NCBI GenBank assembly: GCA_023453795.1
Contig: JAEXSP010000039.1
Span: 15,904-79,903, forward strand
From: Bacillota bacterium
Lineage (GTDB): Bacteria > Bacillota > Clostridia > Acetivibrionales > JAEXSP01
Length of the DNA: 64,000 nucleotides
Direction: 5' to 3'
A program made the position numbers and the translations under genes. Of the stretch, positions 1 through 9,341 are shown in pieces (within the stretch, counting starts at the first letter, position 1; the number at the start of each line of letters is the position of its first letter). The notes under the pieces were generated by a model that did not search any database, was not told the origin of the DNA, and saw nothing but the letters and a program-made list of their open reading frames with translations.

Positions 1-65
1 GGCTTGAGACGGGCTATGTTATAATATTAACCTAGTAAATAGAGTATCATGGCGGAGGTTTATGC

Positions 66-1877
66 ATGCCAAGTGAAAGACAAAAGAAAATCCGTAATTT
101 TTGCATTATTGCACATATAGATCATGGCAAGTCCACATTGGCGGACAGGCTTCTTGAAAAAACCGGGGTTCTTACAACGAGGGAAATGGAAAACCAGGTT
201 CTTGATAACATGGACATTGAGCGTGAGCGCGGAATCACCATAAAGGCTCAAGCTGTAAGAATGGTTTATAAAGCTGAAGACGGTGAGGAGTATATACTAA
301 ATCTTATTGATACTCCGGGGCATGTGGATTTTAACTATGAGGTTTCCAGAAGTATAGCGGCATGTGAGGGGGCTATACTTGTAGTTGACGCTGCGCAGGG
401 AATAGAAGCCCAAACCTTGGCTAACGTATATCTGGCGCTTGAACATGATCTTGAGATACTTCCTGTAATAAATAAAATAGATTTGCCAAGTGCACAGCCT
501 GAGCATGTCAAAAAAGAGATCGAAGATGTGATTGGGCTGGAAGCAGAAGATGCTCCTTTAATTTCGGCAAAAAACGGTTTGAATATAGAAGATGTACTTA
601 AAGCAGTCGTGAAAAAAATCCCGTGCCCCGACGCAGAAGAGGATGCATCCCTTCGTGCGTTGATATTTGATTCATACTATGACAGCTATAAAGGCGTAAT
701 TGTCCATATGAGAGTCAAGGAAGGCAGCGTAGGAGTTGGGGATCAGGTAAAGATGATGGCTACCGGCAAGGAGTTTTTGGTCAATGAAGTCGGGTATTTC
801 AGGCCGGGAACACTTTCGCCTTGCGAGAGGCTTTTCGCTGGAGATGTCGGATATATTGCAGCCAGTATTAAAAATGTAAGGGATACAAGGGTGGGAGATA
901 CTATCACGAATCCCGACAACCCTGCAAAAGAGCCGTTGCCGGGTTACAAAAAGGTAAATTCCATGGTTTTCTGCGGAATATATCCCGCTGACGGATCGAA
1001 ATACGGAGATCTCAGGGACGCTCTTGAAAAGCTCCAGTTAAACGACGCTTCACTAACGTTTGAGCCTGAATCATCCGTGGCTTTGGGATTCGGTTTCAGA
1101 TGCGGTTTTCTTGGACTCCTTCATATGGAAATCATACAGGAGAGACTCGAAAGGGAGTATGACCTTGACCTCGTAACAACCGCCCCCAGTGTTATATATA
1201 AAATAACGGTTACAAGCGGCGAGGTTAAAAATATAGATAATCCGACCAATCTTCCTCCGATGACTGAAATTGAAAAGATGGAAGAGCCTGTTGTAAAAGC
1301 AACTATTATGACTCCTACAGAGTATGTGGGAAATATTATGGAACTCTCCCAGGAAAGACGCGGTGTCTACAAGGACATGTCTTACCTTGACGAGGGGAGA
1401 GTAATATTGACATATGAGATGCCGTTAAACGAGATAATATATGACTTCTTTGATGCTTTGAAATCAAGAACCAAGGGTTATGCATCCCTTGACTATGAAC
1501 TAATGGGTTATAAGGAATCCGACCTTGTGAAGCTTGACATATTTTTAAACGGTGAGATTGTTGATGCCCTTTCTTTTATAGTACATTCCGAAAAGGCTTA
1601 TTCAAGAGGCAGAAGAATAGCTGAAAAGCTTAAGGAATCAATACACAGACAGCAATTTGAGATTCCTGTACAAGCTTGCATAGGTGGTAAAATAATTGCC
1701 CGTGAAACCGTTAAAGCCTATAGAAAAGACGTTCTGGCCAAATGCTACGGCGGTGACATCACCAGAAAGAAAAAGCTTCTTGAAAAGCAAAAGGAAGGTA
1801 AAAGGAGAATGCGCCAGGTAGGAAGCGTAGAGGTTCCTCAGGAGGCATTCATGAGTGTTCTTAAGTTGGACACTTAA
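66..1877 (+). CDS. lepA: Elongation factor 4 (LepA), ribosome back-translocating GTPase
   Basis: A 603-residue protein of the usual LepA length. It has an EF-G-like GTPase domain with P-loop AHIDHGKST near residue 16, DTPGH near 83 and NKIDLP near 137, then domains II, III and V and the LepA-specific C-terminal domain ending with a basic, lysine-rich stretch. The family binds stalled or mistranslocated ribosomes and acts in the cytoplasm. GGAGG at 54-58 sits 7 bases before the ATG at 66. An ATG at 62 is out of frame. hemW follows after 66 bases on the same strand, as in many Firmicutes. No promoter is visible because the window starts just upstream. Confidence 0.98.
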   Translation: MPSERQKKIRNFCIIAHIDHGKSTLADRLLEKTGVLTTREMENQVLDNMDIERERGITIKAQAVRMVYKAEDGEEYILNLIDTPGHVDFNYEVSRSIAACEGAILVVDAAQGIEAQTLANVYLALEHDLEILPVINKIDLPSAQPEHVKKEIEDVIGLEAEDAPLISAKNGLNIEDVLKAVVKKIPCPDAEEDASLRALIFDSYYDSYKGVIVHMRVKEGSVGVGDQVKMMATGKEFLVNEVGYFRPGTLSPCERLFAGDVGYIAASIKNVRDTRVGDTITNPDNPAKEPLPGYKKVNSMVFCGIYPADGSKYGDLRDALEKLQLNDASLTFEPESSVALGFGFRCGFLGLLHMEIIQERLEREYDLDLVTTAPSVIYKITVTSGEVKNIDNPTNLPPMTEIEKMEEPVVKATIMTPTEYVGNIMELSQERRGVYKDMSYLDEGRVILTYEMPLNEIIYDFFDALKSRTKGYASLDYELMGYKESDLVKLDIFLNGEIVDALSFIVHSEKAYSRGRRIAEKLKESIHRQQFEIPVQACIGGKIIARETVKAYRKDVLAKCYGGDITRKKKLLEKQKEGKRRMRQVGSVEVPQEAFMSVLKLDT

Positions 1878-1943
1878 AACAGGTTTACAGTTTTCAATTG
1901 ACAGCGGAAAGTAAATAAATTTATCGGGGATTGGGCCGTTGAA

Positions 1944-3083
1944 ATGGAAAAAAAAGAAATAGGTTTATACATTCATATCCCATTCTGTAAGTCAAAATGC
2001 CATTATTGCGATTTTAATTCTTTTTCAGGCAGGGATTCTATAGTCCCTGCTTATTTTGATTCTCTTAAAAGAGAAATCGGACTTTACGGTGACAGGCTGA
2101 AAAACCATATAATAAAAACAATTTTTATAGGGGGCGGTACACCTTCGTATATTGAGCCTCATTATATAAATGAGGCAATCAATCTCTGCAGGCAAAAATT
2201 AGATGTTAAAAGCAATGCAGAAATCAGCATAGAAACAAATCCCGGTACTCTTTCATATAAAAAGCTTATAGCGTATAAGACTATTGGAATCAATCGCCTC
2301 AGCATCGGCTTACAGGCATGGCAGAACCATATTCTAAAAGAGCTTGGGAGAATACACACCAATTCCGAATATATTGAGAATTTTCTTGAAGCAAGGAAGG
2401 CTGGCTTTAGTAATATAAACACAGATCTGATATTCGGACTGCCGGGCCAGACCTTGAAGGACTGGAATGAAACTTTGGATAAGGTTATTGAACTGAAGCC
2501 GGAGCATTTATCCTGCTATAGCCTGAAAATCGAAGAAGGTACTGAATTTGGCCGATTGCAGGAGGCAGGTAAACTTGAAGAAATTGAAGATGAGCTGGAT
2601 AGGGAAATGTACTATATTGCCATTGAAAAGCTTAAGGAAGCAGGCTTCGGCCACTATGAGATATCTAATTTTGCCAAACCGGGATATGAATGCAAGCACA
2701 ATTTGATTTATTGGAAAGCAGAAGAGTATATAGGGTTTGGTGCCGGAGCACATTCCTATTTTCAAAGCAGAAGGTACAATAATGCATCCAACCCGGAGGA
2801 GTATTCTGCAGCTCTCAACCGGGGAATACAGCCGCTTGAAAATATACAGGAAATAGACAGGGAAGAACAGATGTCCGAATACATGCTGCTTGGGCTGAGG
2901 CTTATTGAAGGTATTGATTGTCTGGAATTTGAGTCGAGATTCAATGCAAATGTATTTTCCCTTTATGGTGATAGAATAACAGCTCTATGCAAAAAGAAGC
3001 TTCTTGAAACGGAAGAAGGCTTCATAAGACTGACGCCCAAAGGCCTTGACTTAGCAAACGAAGTGTTTATGGAGTTTATTTAG
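1944..3083 (+). CDS. hemW: HemW heme chaperone, radical SAM family (coproporphyrinogen III oxidase-like)
   Basis: A 379-residue radical SAM protein with the cluster motif C15-x3-C19-x2-C22 followed by DF. The YCDF ending, without the fourth cysteine of HemN, is typical of HemW. A glycine-rich GGGTPS motif near residue 65 and a C-terminal HemN-like domain follow. HemW-type proteins bind heme and are not thought to oxidise coproporphyrinogen, so older hemN labels are probably wrong for this gene. It lies between lepA and hrcA, a common Firmicute arrangement. The Shine-Dalgarno sequence is weak. Confidence 0.93.
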   Translation: MEKKEIGLYIHIPFCKSKCHYCDFNSFSGRDSIVPAYFDSLKREIGLYGDRLKNHIIKTIFIGGGTPSYIEPHYINEAINLCRQKLDVKSNAEISIETNPGTLSYKKLIAYKTIGINRLSIGLQAWQNHILKELGRIHTNSEYIENFLEARKAGFSNINTDLIFGLPGQTLKDWNETLDKVIELKPEHLSCYSLKIEEGTEFGRLQEAGKLEEIEDELDREMYYIAIEKLKEAGFGHYEISNFAKPGYECKHNLIYWKAEEYIGFGAGAHSYFQSRRYNNASNPEEYSAALNRGIQPLENIQEIDREEQMSEYMLLGLRLIEGIDCLEFESRFNANVFSLYGDRITALCKKKLLETEEGFIRLTPKGLDLANEVFMEFI

Positions 3084-3147
3084 CCTGTATTGCAAATATG
3101 TGTTGAATAATATGAATATAGGGTACAAATAATATCTTTAAAACCTC

Positions 3148-3176
3148 TTGACAAATAAAAACTCAGGTGGTATTTT
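3148..3176 (+). promoter_or_regulatory. SigA-type promoter of the hrcA-grpE-dnaK operon
   Basis: TTGACA at 3148-3153 and TATTTT at 3171-3176 are separated by exactly 17 bases. The CIRCE operator begins 10 bases downstream of the -10 box, so bound HrcA would sit over the transcription start. Confidence 0.8.
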
Positions 3177-3185
3177 AAAATTAGA

Positions 3186-3212
3186 TTAGCACTCAATGGT
3201 GTCGAGTGCTAA
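3186..3212 (+). promoter_or_regulatory. CIRCE operator (HrcA binding site)
   Basis: TTAGCACTC (3186-3194), nine spacer bases, then GAGTGCTAA (3204-3212). This is a perfect match to the CIRCE consensus. HrcA binds CIRCE and represses heat-shock operons when GroEL is free. Its position right after the promoter predicts autoregulation of hrcA together with grpE-dnaK. No second CIRCE copy was seen before dnaK or dnaJ. Confidence 0.97.
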
Positions 3213-3229
3213 CAAAAGGGGTGCTGATG

Positions 3230-4288
3230 ATGTTTTTGGATGATAGAAAGATGAGGATTTTGCAGGCTATTATTGACGATTACATCGATACGGCAGAGCC
3301 GATAGGCTCAAGAACGATTGCCAGAAAGCATGAATTGGGACTGAGTTCCGCAACCATAAGGAATGAGATGGCTGATCTTGAAGAGATGGGCTTTCTTGCG
3401 CAGCCGCATACTTCAGCCGGAAGGATTCCATCGGACAAAGGGTATAGACTCTATGTCGATCACCTGATGAAACAAAAGGAACTTTCCGTAGATGAAATAG
3501 ACAATATAAAAAAATCGATGGAAATCAAAATAAATGAAATGAGTCAGCTTATCAGGCAGGCTTCTGCGGTTATGTCAAAAATTACGAGATATACATCCAT
3601 AGCTATGACTCCCCAGATGAAAAAAAGTGCTATCAAGGCTGTTCAGGTCGTTCCGATCGAACAAGGCAAAGCGCTGATAATTGTTATAACGAACACAGGG
3701 GTTATAAGAAACAGCATGGTTAGGATAACGGAAACGATACCGCCAGACCTTCTGATCAAAGTATCTAACGTATTGAACAATAAATTGAGCGGACTTACAA
3801 TTGAACAAATAAATCTAAAGCTTATTCAGGAGATGGAAAAAGAAATAGGGGTTGCGGGTGAACACCTGCTTCCTATACTAAATACCGTAGCGGAATGCAT
3901 TAACCAGATCGATGATTATGAAGTCTATCTCGATGGCACCACAAATATATTCAATTACCCTGAATTCCGGGATATTCAAAAAGCCAAAGAATTCCTAGAT
4001 ATCCTGGATGAGAAGGACACTCTTTGCAAGCTGTTAAGTAATCTGGATGAAAACATACGCGATGTTAACATTCAAATCGGAAGCGAGAATGAATTGAAAG
4101 AAATAAGGGATTGCAGCCTTATTACGACTACTTACAGTATCGGGGAAACAATTATAGGTTCTATAGGTATTATTGGACCGACAAGGATGGAATATCCAAG
4201 GGTAGTTGCATCCCTAAGACATATGAAGGAAATGATCAATATGGAAATTTTGAAGCTTTTGGGTGAAAATCCCGACAGAAGCGGGTAA
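3230..4288 (+). CDS. hrcA: Heat-inducible transcription repressor HrcA
   Basis: A 352-residue HrcA with an N-terminal winged-helix domain (starting FLDDRKMRILQAI, with the SSATIRNEMADLEEMGFL recognition region near residue 45) and the GAF-like HrcA core. The reading frame is open back to a GTG at 3206, but that GTG lies inside the CIRCE operator. AAAGGGG at 3215-3221 fits the ATG at 3230 (spacing 8) or the one at 3227. I chose 3230 because HrcA proteins normally begin M-[FL]-L-[DN]-[DE]-R. The gene heads a hrcA-grpE-dnaK-dnaJ cluster. Confidence 0.95.
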   Translation: MFLDDRKMRILQAIIDDYIDTAEPIGSRTIARKHELGLSSATIRNEMADLEEMGFLAQPHTSAGRIPSDKGYRLYVDHLMKQKELSVDEIDNIKKSMEIKINEMSQLIRQASAVMSKITRYTSIAMTPQMKKSAIKAVQVVPIEQGKALIIVITNTGVIRNSMVRITETIPPDLLIKVSNVLNNKLSGLTIEQINLKLIQEMEKEIGVAGEHLLPILNTVAECINQIDDYEVYLDGTTNIFNYPEFRDIQKAKEFLDILDEKDTLCKLLSNLDENIRDVNIQIGSENELKEIRDCSLITTTYSIGETIIGSIGIIGPTRMEYPRVVASLRHMKEMINMEILKLLGENPDRSG

Positions 4289-4300
4289 CCTTTTAGCTAT

Positions 4301-4366
4301 AACAATTAATAATTATTAGGAAGAAAGCCTTTTATTTGTTCATTATTCATTATCAATTATCAATTG
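4301..4366. repeat. Short AT-rich imperfect inverted repeat in the hrcA-grpE gap
   Basis: The left arm at 4301-4318 (AACAATTAATAATTATTA) is matched by the right arm at 4348-4366, whose reverse complement reads CAATTGATAATTGATAATG. The right arm contains the tandem unit ATTATCA. It resembles the elements at 12255-12443 and 13657-13760. It may be an RNA hairpin within the operon or a small mobile palindrome remnant. Confidence 0.5.
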
Positions 4367-4387
4367 GGGAGGGTGTAAGTAACAGAG

Positions 4388-4948
4388 ATGAAGAAGGATA
4401 AAAAAGACACTGAAGATATTAAAGATGTAGATGTCGATCAATCAGAAAATTCAAATGAAAAGCAGGTAAACGCCTTAATGCAGGAAATGGAAGATGTCAA
4501 GAACAGCCTTGATGTGAAGTCGAAACAGTGTGACGAATATCTTGAAAAGCTTCAGAGAATGGCAGCAGAGTTTGACAACTATAAGAAAAGGACTTTAAGG
4601 GAAAAGGAAGCCTTGTATGATGAGGCTGTGGCTGATGCTGTATCCGCTTTTCTTCCCGTTATAGATAATCTAGAAAGAGCATTAAAGGCAAGTGAGAAGG
4701 GGGATGATACTCAAAAGCTCAAAGACGGAATAGAGCTTGTATTTAAGCAAGTCAAGGATGTTATGAAAAATCTTGGTGTAGAAGAAATCAAGTCCGTAGG
4801 CGATAAATTCAATCCGGAAATACATAACGCAGTAATGCATATTGAAGATGAGTCTTACGGGGAAAGTTCAGTCATTGAAGAATTCCAAAAAGGCTACATC
4901 ATCAAAGAAAAAGTAATAAGACACAGTATGGTTAAGGTCGCAAATTAA
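4388..4948 (+). CDS. grpE: GrpE nucleotide exchange factor for DnaK
   Basis: A 186-residue protein. A charged, disordered N-terminus is followed by a long coiled coil (about residues 28-80, with the LQRMAAEFDNYKKRT signature) and the C-terminal beta domain with NPEIHNAVMH near residue 143. GrpE dimers release ADP from DnaK. GGGGAGGG at 4366-4373 precedes the ATG. The gene is 99 bases after hrcA and 67 bases before dnaK, in the same operon. Confidence 0.96.
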   Translation: MKKDKKDTEDIKDVDVDQSENSNEKQVNALMQEMEDVKNSLDVKSKQCDEYLEKLQRMAAEFDNYKKRTLREKEALYDEAVADAVSAFLPVIDNLERALKASEKGDDTQKLKDGIELVFKQVKDVMKNLGVEEIKSVGDKFNPEIHNAVMHIEDESYGESSVIEEFQKGYIIKEKVIRHSMVKVAN

Positions 4949-5015
4949 CCTGGCGGGGGTAAGGGATCACCATAACCTTCACCTAAGGTGAAATATATAA
5001 TGGAGGTAAAATATT

Positions 5016-6881
5016 ATGGCAAAAGTAATAGGTATAGATTTGGGAACAACAAATTCATGCGTAGCAGTTATGGAAGGCGGCGAGCCTGTGGTTATAGCCA
5101 ATCCTGAAGGTAATCGTACAACTCCTTCGGTTGTGGCTTTTTCAAAAACAGGAGAGAGACTTGTAGGGCAGGTTGCTAAAAGACAGTCAATTACCAATCC
5201 TGAAAGAACCGTAATATCTATCAAAAGAGATATGGGTACCGATAGAAAGGTTAAGATTGATGATAAACAGTATACTCCTCAGGAAGTGTCTGCTATGGTT
5301 CTGCAAAAACTGAAGGCTGATGCAGAAGCTTATTTGGGCGAAACGATTTCACAGGCAGTTATTACTGTTCCGGCATATTTTAGCGACGCTCAGAGGCAAG
5401 CTACAAAAGATGCAGGAAAAATAGCGGGTCTCGAAGTTTTAAGAATTATAAACGAACCTACGGCAGCAGCTTTGGCATATGGACTTGACAAGGAACATGA
5501 CCAGAAGATTATGGTATACGACCTCGGCGGAGGAACCTTCGACGTATCGATCCTCGAGATTGGCGACGGCGTTTTCGAGGTGCTTGCAACAAACGGTAAC
5601 AACAAGCTTGGAGGAGATGACTTCGACCAAAGAGTAATGGATTACCTTGTTGATACCTTTAAAAAGGAAAATGGTATTGACCTTAAGAATGACAAGATGG
5701 CTATGCAAAGACTTAAGGAAAGCGCAGAAAAAGCAAAAATCGAGCTTTCCGGCGTAAGCAGCTCAAATATAAATCTGCCGTTTATAACTGCGGATGCTTC
5801 AGGACCAAAGCACCTTGACCTTACATTGACAAGAGCAAAATTCGATGAATTGACTGCAGACCTTGTAGAAAAGACAATGGGGCCTACAAGACAGGCTATG
5901 CAGGATGCGGGTCTTACTCCTGATAAAATCGACAAGATACTTATGGTAGGCGGTTCGACAAGAATACCTGCTGTTCAGGAGGCAGTCAAGAAATACCTTG
6001 GAAAAGAACCGTTCAAGGGAATCAATCCTGATGAATGTGTTGCTGTCGGTGCAGCTATTCAGGCCGGAGTATTAACTGGAGAAGTAAAAGATCTCCTTCT
6101 TCTTGACGTAACACCTTTGTCCCTTGGTATCGAGACTTTAGGCGGAGTGTTCACAAAGCTTATTGACAGAAACACTACTATTCCATCAAAGAAAAGTCAG
6201 GTTTTCTCAACTGCTGCTGACGGACAGACAAGTGTTGAAATCCATGTCCTTCAGGGTGAAAGAGAAATGGCCCAGTATAACAAGACATTAGGAAGATTCC
6301 AGCTGACAGGTATTCCTCCGGCACCAAGAGGGGTTCCTCAAATAGAAGTTACCTTTGACATTGATGCCAACGGTATTGTACATGTATCGGCTAAGGATCT
6401 CGGAACCGGCAATGAGCAGAAGGTTACAATTACAGCATCAACGAACCTCAGCGATTCCGATATTGATAAGGCAGTTAAAGAAGCTGAAAAGTTTGCGGCT
6501 GAAGATAAAAAGAAAAAAGAAGAAATAGAAATAAGAAACAACGCAGACTCATTGGTATATCAATCTGAAAAGACGCTTAAGGATCTTGGCGACAAGCTTG
6601 GTGCGGATGACAAATCAAAGATTGAAACAGAAATCAACAAGGTCAAGGAAACCTTAAAAGGTACTGACCTGGATGCTATAAAAAATGCTACCGAAGAATT
6701 GCAAAAAGCCTTCTATGATATATCTGCAAAGATCTATCAGCAGAATCCCGGAGCGCAGGGTGCAGAAGGATTTAACCCGGGAGCAGCAGGGCCGAATCCG
6801 GGAGCTGACGCCGGAAATGCTCAGGGACAGGATAATGTTTATGATGCAGATTATAAAGTAGTGGACGATGATAAAAAATAA
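5016..6881 (+). CDS. dnaK: Chaperone DnaK (Hsp70)
   Basis: A 621-residue Hsp70 with an N-terminal ATPase domain (GIDLGTTNSCVA at the start, DLGGGTFDVS near residue 170, GGSTRIPAVQ near 310), a substrate-binding domain from about 370, and a lid ending in a Gly/Asn/Pro-rich tail with the acidic terminus DADYKVVDDDKK. It refolds proteins together with DnaJ and GrpE. GGAGG at 5002-5006 precedes the ATG. A strong terminator follows at 6897, so dnaJ is probably transcribed separately as well. Confidence 0.99.
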   Translation: MAKVIGIDLGTTNSCVAVMEGGEPVVIANPEGNRTTPSVVAFSKTGERLVGQVAKRQSITNPERTVISIKRDMGTDRKVKIDDKQYTPQEVSAMVLQKLKADAEAYLGETISQAVITVPAYFSDAQRQATKDAGKIAGLEVLRIINEPTAAALAYGLDKEHDQKIMVYDLGGGTFDVSILEIGDGVFEVLATNGNNKLGGDDFDQRVMDYLVDTFKKENGIDLKNDKMAMQRLKESAEKAKIELSGVSSSNINLPFITADASGPKHLDLTLTRAKFDELTADLVEKTMGPTRQAMQDAGLTPDKIDKILMVGGSTRIPAVQEAVKKYLGKEPFKGINPDECVAVGAAIQAGVLTGEVKDLLLLDVTPLSLGIETLGGVFTKLIDRNTTIPSKKSQVFSTAADGQTSVEIHVLQGEREMAQYNKTLGRFQLTGIPPAPRGVPQIEVTFDIDANGIVHVSAKDLGTGNEQKVTITASTNLSDSDIDKAVKEAEKFAAEDKKKKEEIEIRNNADSLVYQSEKTLKDLGDKLGADDKSKIETEINKVKETLKGTDLDAIKNATEELQKAFYDISAKIYQQNPGAQGAEGFNPGAAGPNPGADAGNAQGQDNVYDADYKVVDDDKK

Positions 6882-6896
6882 GTAATGAAGGTCTTG

Positions 6897-6930
6897 AAGG
6901 CCAAAGTCATTAATATGGCTTTGGCCTTTT
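6897..6930 (+). terminator. Rho-independent terminator after dnaK
   Basis: AAGGCCAAAG (6897-6906) pairs perfectly with CTTTGGCCTT (6919-6928) around a 12-base loop. TTTTATT follows. Confidence 0.85.
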
Positions 6931-7002
6931 ATTAAGGAAACTTGCTTAAGGCAAGTGTTAAGCCTTCATTTGTATTTTTCACTATAAAATTACTCATGCA
7001 TA

Positions 7003-7011
7003 TGCTATAAT
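7003..7011 (+). promoter_or_regulatory. Extended -10 element upstream of dnaJ
   Basis: TGCTATAAT at 7003-7011 matches the extended -10 consensus TGnTATAAT. No good -35 box lies 17 bases upstream, which extended -10 promoters tolerate. With the terminator at 6897 it suggests dnaJ has its own promoter and a leader of about 105 bases. Confidence 0.5.
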
Positions 7012-7122
7012 GAGCAAGGTCACAAAAACTTCATTACTTGATGTGACAATAAGCAAATTTCATACTTGGCTTCATAATAGCCAGGTATATAATATGCAGG
7101 TAGTTTAGAACGGAGTGAGCAA

Positions 7123-8268
7123 ATGGCTGATAAAAGAGATTATTATGAAGTGCTTGAAGTAGACAAGGGCGCAACAGATGCAGATATAAAAAAAGCATAC
7201 AGGAAGCTTGCAAAACAGTACCATCCTGATGTCAATCCGGGAGATAAGTCCGCTGAAGCCAAATTTAAAGAGATTAATGAGGCTTATGAAGTACTGAGCG
7301 ATCAACAAAAAAGAGCAAGATACGACCAGTTCGGACATGCGGGCACTGACCCCAATTTTGGCGGGGCAGGTGGATTTGGCGGCGGTTTCGGAGACTTTGA
7401 TTTCGGCGGCATCGGTGATATATTTGAGACTTTTTTTGGCGGCGGGTTTGGAAGAAGCACCAAGAACAAAAATGGGCCCCATAAGGGTGCAGATCTGAAA
7501 TATTCCACTGAGATAGCTTTTGACGAGGCTGCTTTCGGTGTTGAAAAGGAATTATCGATAAACCGCTCGGAGAATTGTGCTACCTGCGGAGGAACGGGCG
7601 CTAAGCCCGGCACTTCACCTACAACCTGCAAGCACTGTAACGGGACAGGACAGGTGCAATACAAACAAAGCACACCTTTCGGACAGTTTGTGAATGTCAA
7701 GGCCTGTGATGTTTGCCGGGGAGAGGGAAAGATAATACTGGACCCTTGTCAGTCGTGCAACGGAAAGGGCAAATTGAGAAAGAACCTCAAAATTAAAGTT
7801 AACATTCCTGCGGGTATTGACGATGGACAAACAATATCATTGAGGGGAGAGGGCGAACCCGGATCCAAGGGCGGCCCGGCAGGAGATCTATATATAACTG
7901 TGAGAGTCAAGCCTCATGCTATTTTCCAAAGGCAGGGCAATGACGTAATCTGTGACATTCCGATTACGTTTGTTCAGGCAGCATTAGGGGCTGAGCTCGA
8001 AGTTCCGACTCTCGACGGCAAGGTAAAATATCAAATACCGGAGGGTACTCAGACAGGTTCTGTTTTCAGGCTGAGAAGCAAAGGTATTCCGTTCCTGAGG
8101 GGAAACGGAAGAGGCGATCAGTATGTCAAAGTCAACATTGATGTGCCTAAAAAGCTGAATGAAAAGCAGAAGTCAATACTCCGTGAATTCGCTAATAATG
8201 GCGGAGATGAGATTCATGAACAAAGGAAAAGCTTCTTTGACAAGATGAAAGATGCGTTAGGAATGTAG
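7123..8268 (+). CDS. dnaJ: Chaperone DnaJ (Hsp40)
   Basis: A 381-residue class I J-protein. It has a J domain with the HPD motif at residues 34-36, a Gly/Phe-rich linker (about 75-115), four CxxCxGxG-type zinc modules (CATCGGTG, CKHCNGTG, CDVCRGEG, CQSCNGKG, about residues 150-210) and the C-terminal substrate-binding domain. It stimulates DnaK ATPase and delivers substrates. CGGAGTGAG before the ATG serves as ribosome binding site. prmA follows after 128 bases. Confidence 0.98.
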   Translation: MADKRDYYEVLEVDKGATDADIKKAYRKLAKQYHPDVNPGDKSAEAKFKEINEAYEVLSDQQKRARYDQFGHAGTDPNFGGAGGFGGGFGDFDFGGIGDIFETFFGGGFGRSTKNKNGPHKGADLKYSTEIAFDEAAFGVEKELSINRSENCATCGGTGAKPGTSPTTCKHCNGTGQVQYKQSTPFGQFVNVKACDVCRGEGKIILDPCQSCNGKGKLRKNLKIKVNIPAGIDDGQTISLRGEGEPGSKGGPAGDLYITVRVKPHAIFQRQGNDVICDIPITFVQAALGAELEVPTLDGKVKYQIPEGTQTGSVFRLRSKGIPFLRGNGRGDQYVKVNIDVPKKLNEKQKSILREFANNGGDEIHEQRKSFFDKMKDALGM

Positions 8269-8396
8269 CTTTTTTAAGAGTAAATGAGAGATTATAATTG
8301 ACAATGAAATCAGTCCGCATTAAGCGGATAGTAAAGTTCAGGGGTTTATAACTCGTCACATAACCTATCGCCCCTGACCCAATAACGGAGGATAAA

Positions 8397-9341
8397 ATGA
8401 AGTGGATAGAGCTTAGGATAAAGACAACCGAAGAGGCAAGCGATGCAATTTCCGAGATGCTTACATCAATAGGCTCAGGCGGAGTCGCAATAGAGGATCC
8501 CAATGATATAAGAAGAGAAATTTCAAAGCCTAATACATTGGACTATGTTGATGACGAATTTGTTCAGTCTCTCGGTGAGGATGTAATAATAAAAGCATAT
8601 TTCCAGGGAGATACAAACATAAATGAGCTTCAAAGCATTATAAAGGAGAAAATCAGCTATATATCCAATTTTTTAAGTACAGGTGAAGGCTATATCGGTT
8701 ATTCCGAAATAGATGAAGAGGATTGGGCTACAGCTTGGAAAAAATACTACAAGCCCCTCAAGATATCAAACAAGGTAGTTGTAAAGCCGACATGGGAAGC
8801 ATATGAAGCGAAGACGGATGAAATGGTGATTGAGCTTGATCCGGGCATGGCGTTCGGAACGGGTACGCATGAAACGACGAGAATGTGTGCAATGCTTCTT
8901 GAAAAATATTTGAAAGCCGGAGACAGCCTCCTTGATCTAGGCTGCGGAACAGGAATATTATCAATAATCGGCGTTAAACTCGGAGCTAAGAATGCTAAAG
9001 CGGTAGACATAGACGAAGTAGCTGTCAAAGTTGCGAAGGAAAATTGCAGACTGAATTATGTTGATCAGGACATTGAGGTTTGTAAGGGCATTTTAAGCGA
9101 CGTAAAGCCTGAAAAAAATGACATTGTTATAGCTAATATAATTGCCAGCGTCATAATTGACATTTCCCAATCCATACCTTATCATGTAAAGGCGGACGGT
9201 TATTTTATCACTTCAGGCATAATTAAGGAAAGAAAAGACGAAGTGCTGGAAGCCTATCTTAAAAACGGTTTTACCTGCGAAGAAGTTATTGAAATGGGTG
9301 AATGGGTGGCGATTGCATTTAAATGCCAAGGTTCTTTATAG
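8397..9341 (+). CDS. prmA: Ribosomal protein L11 methyltransferase PrmA
   Basis: A 314-residue class I SAM methyltransferase. The N-terminal L11-recognition domain (KWIELRIKTTEEASDAISEML) precedes the SAM-binding core with LDLGCGTGILSI near residue 180 and the NIIAS motif near 247, the PrmA equivalent of NPPY. It trimethylates L11 in the cytoplasm. CGGAGG at 8386-8391 precedes the ATG. rsmE overlaps its 3' end by 19 bases, so the two are co-translated. The 128-base gap before it holds possible small hairpins (GTCCGCATTAAGCGGAT; TCAGGGG paired with CCCCTGA over a long loop) of unknown meaning. Confidence 0.96.
   Translation: MKWIELRIKTTEEASDAISEMLTSIGSGGVAIEDPNDIRREISKPNTLDYVDDEFVQSLGEDVIIKAYFQGDTNINELQSIIKEKISYISNFLSTGEGYIGYSEIDEEDWATAWKKYYKPLKISNKVVVKPTWEAYEAKTDEMVIELDPGMAFGTGTHETTRMCAMLLEKYLKAGDSLLDLGCGTGILSIIGVKLGAKNAKAVDIDEVAVKVAKENCRLNYVDQDIEVCKGILSDVKPEKNDIVIANIIASVIIDISQSIPYHVKADGYFITSGIIKERKDEVLEAYLKNGFTCEEVIEMGEWVAIAFKCQGSL

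Noticed and set aside
3206..3229. Earlier in-frame GTG start for HrcA
   Set aside because: It lies within the CIRCE operator, has no ribosome binding site, and HrcA proteins start at the later ATG.
4978..4992. TTCACCTAAGGTGAA near-palindrome before dnaK
   Set aside because: A 7-bp symmetric stretch with a one-base centre cannot form a normal hairpin loop and matches no operator I know; no second CIRCE is present.
8330..8385. Possible riboswitch in the dnaJ-prmA gap (TCAGGGG...CCCCTGA)
   Set aside because: The stem is short with a loop of about 25 bases and no conserved riboswitch motif; probably chance or a weak local structure.
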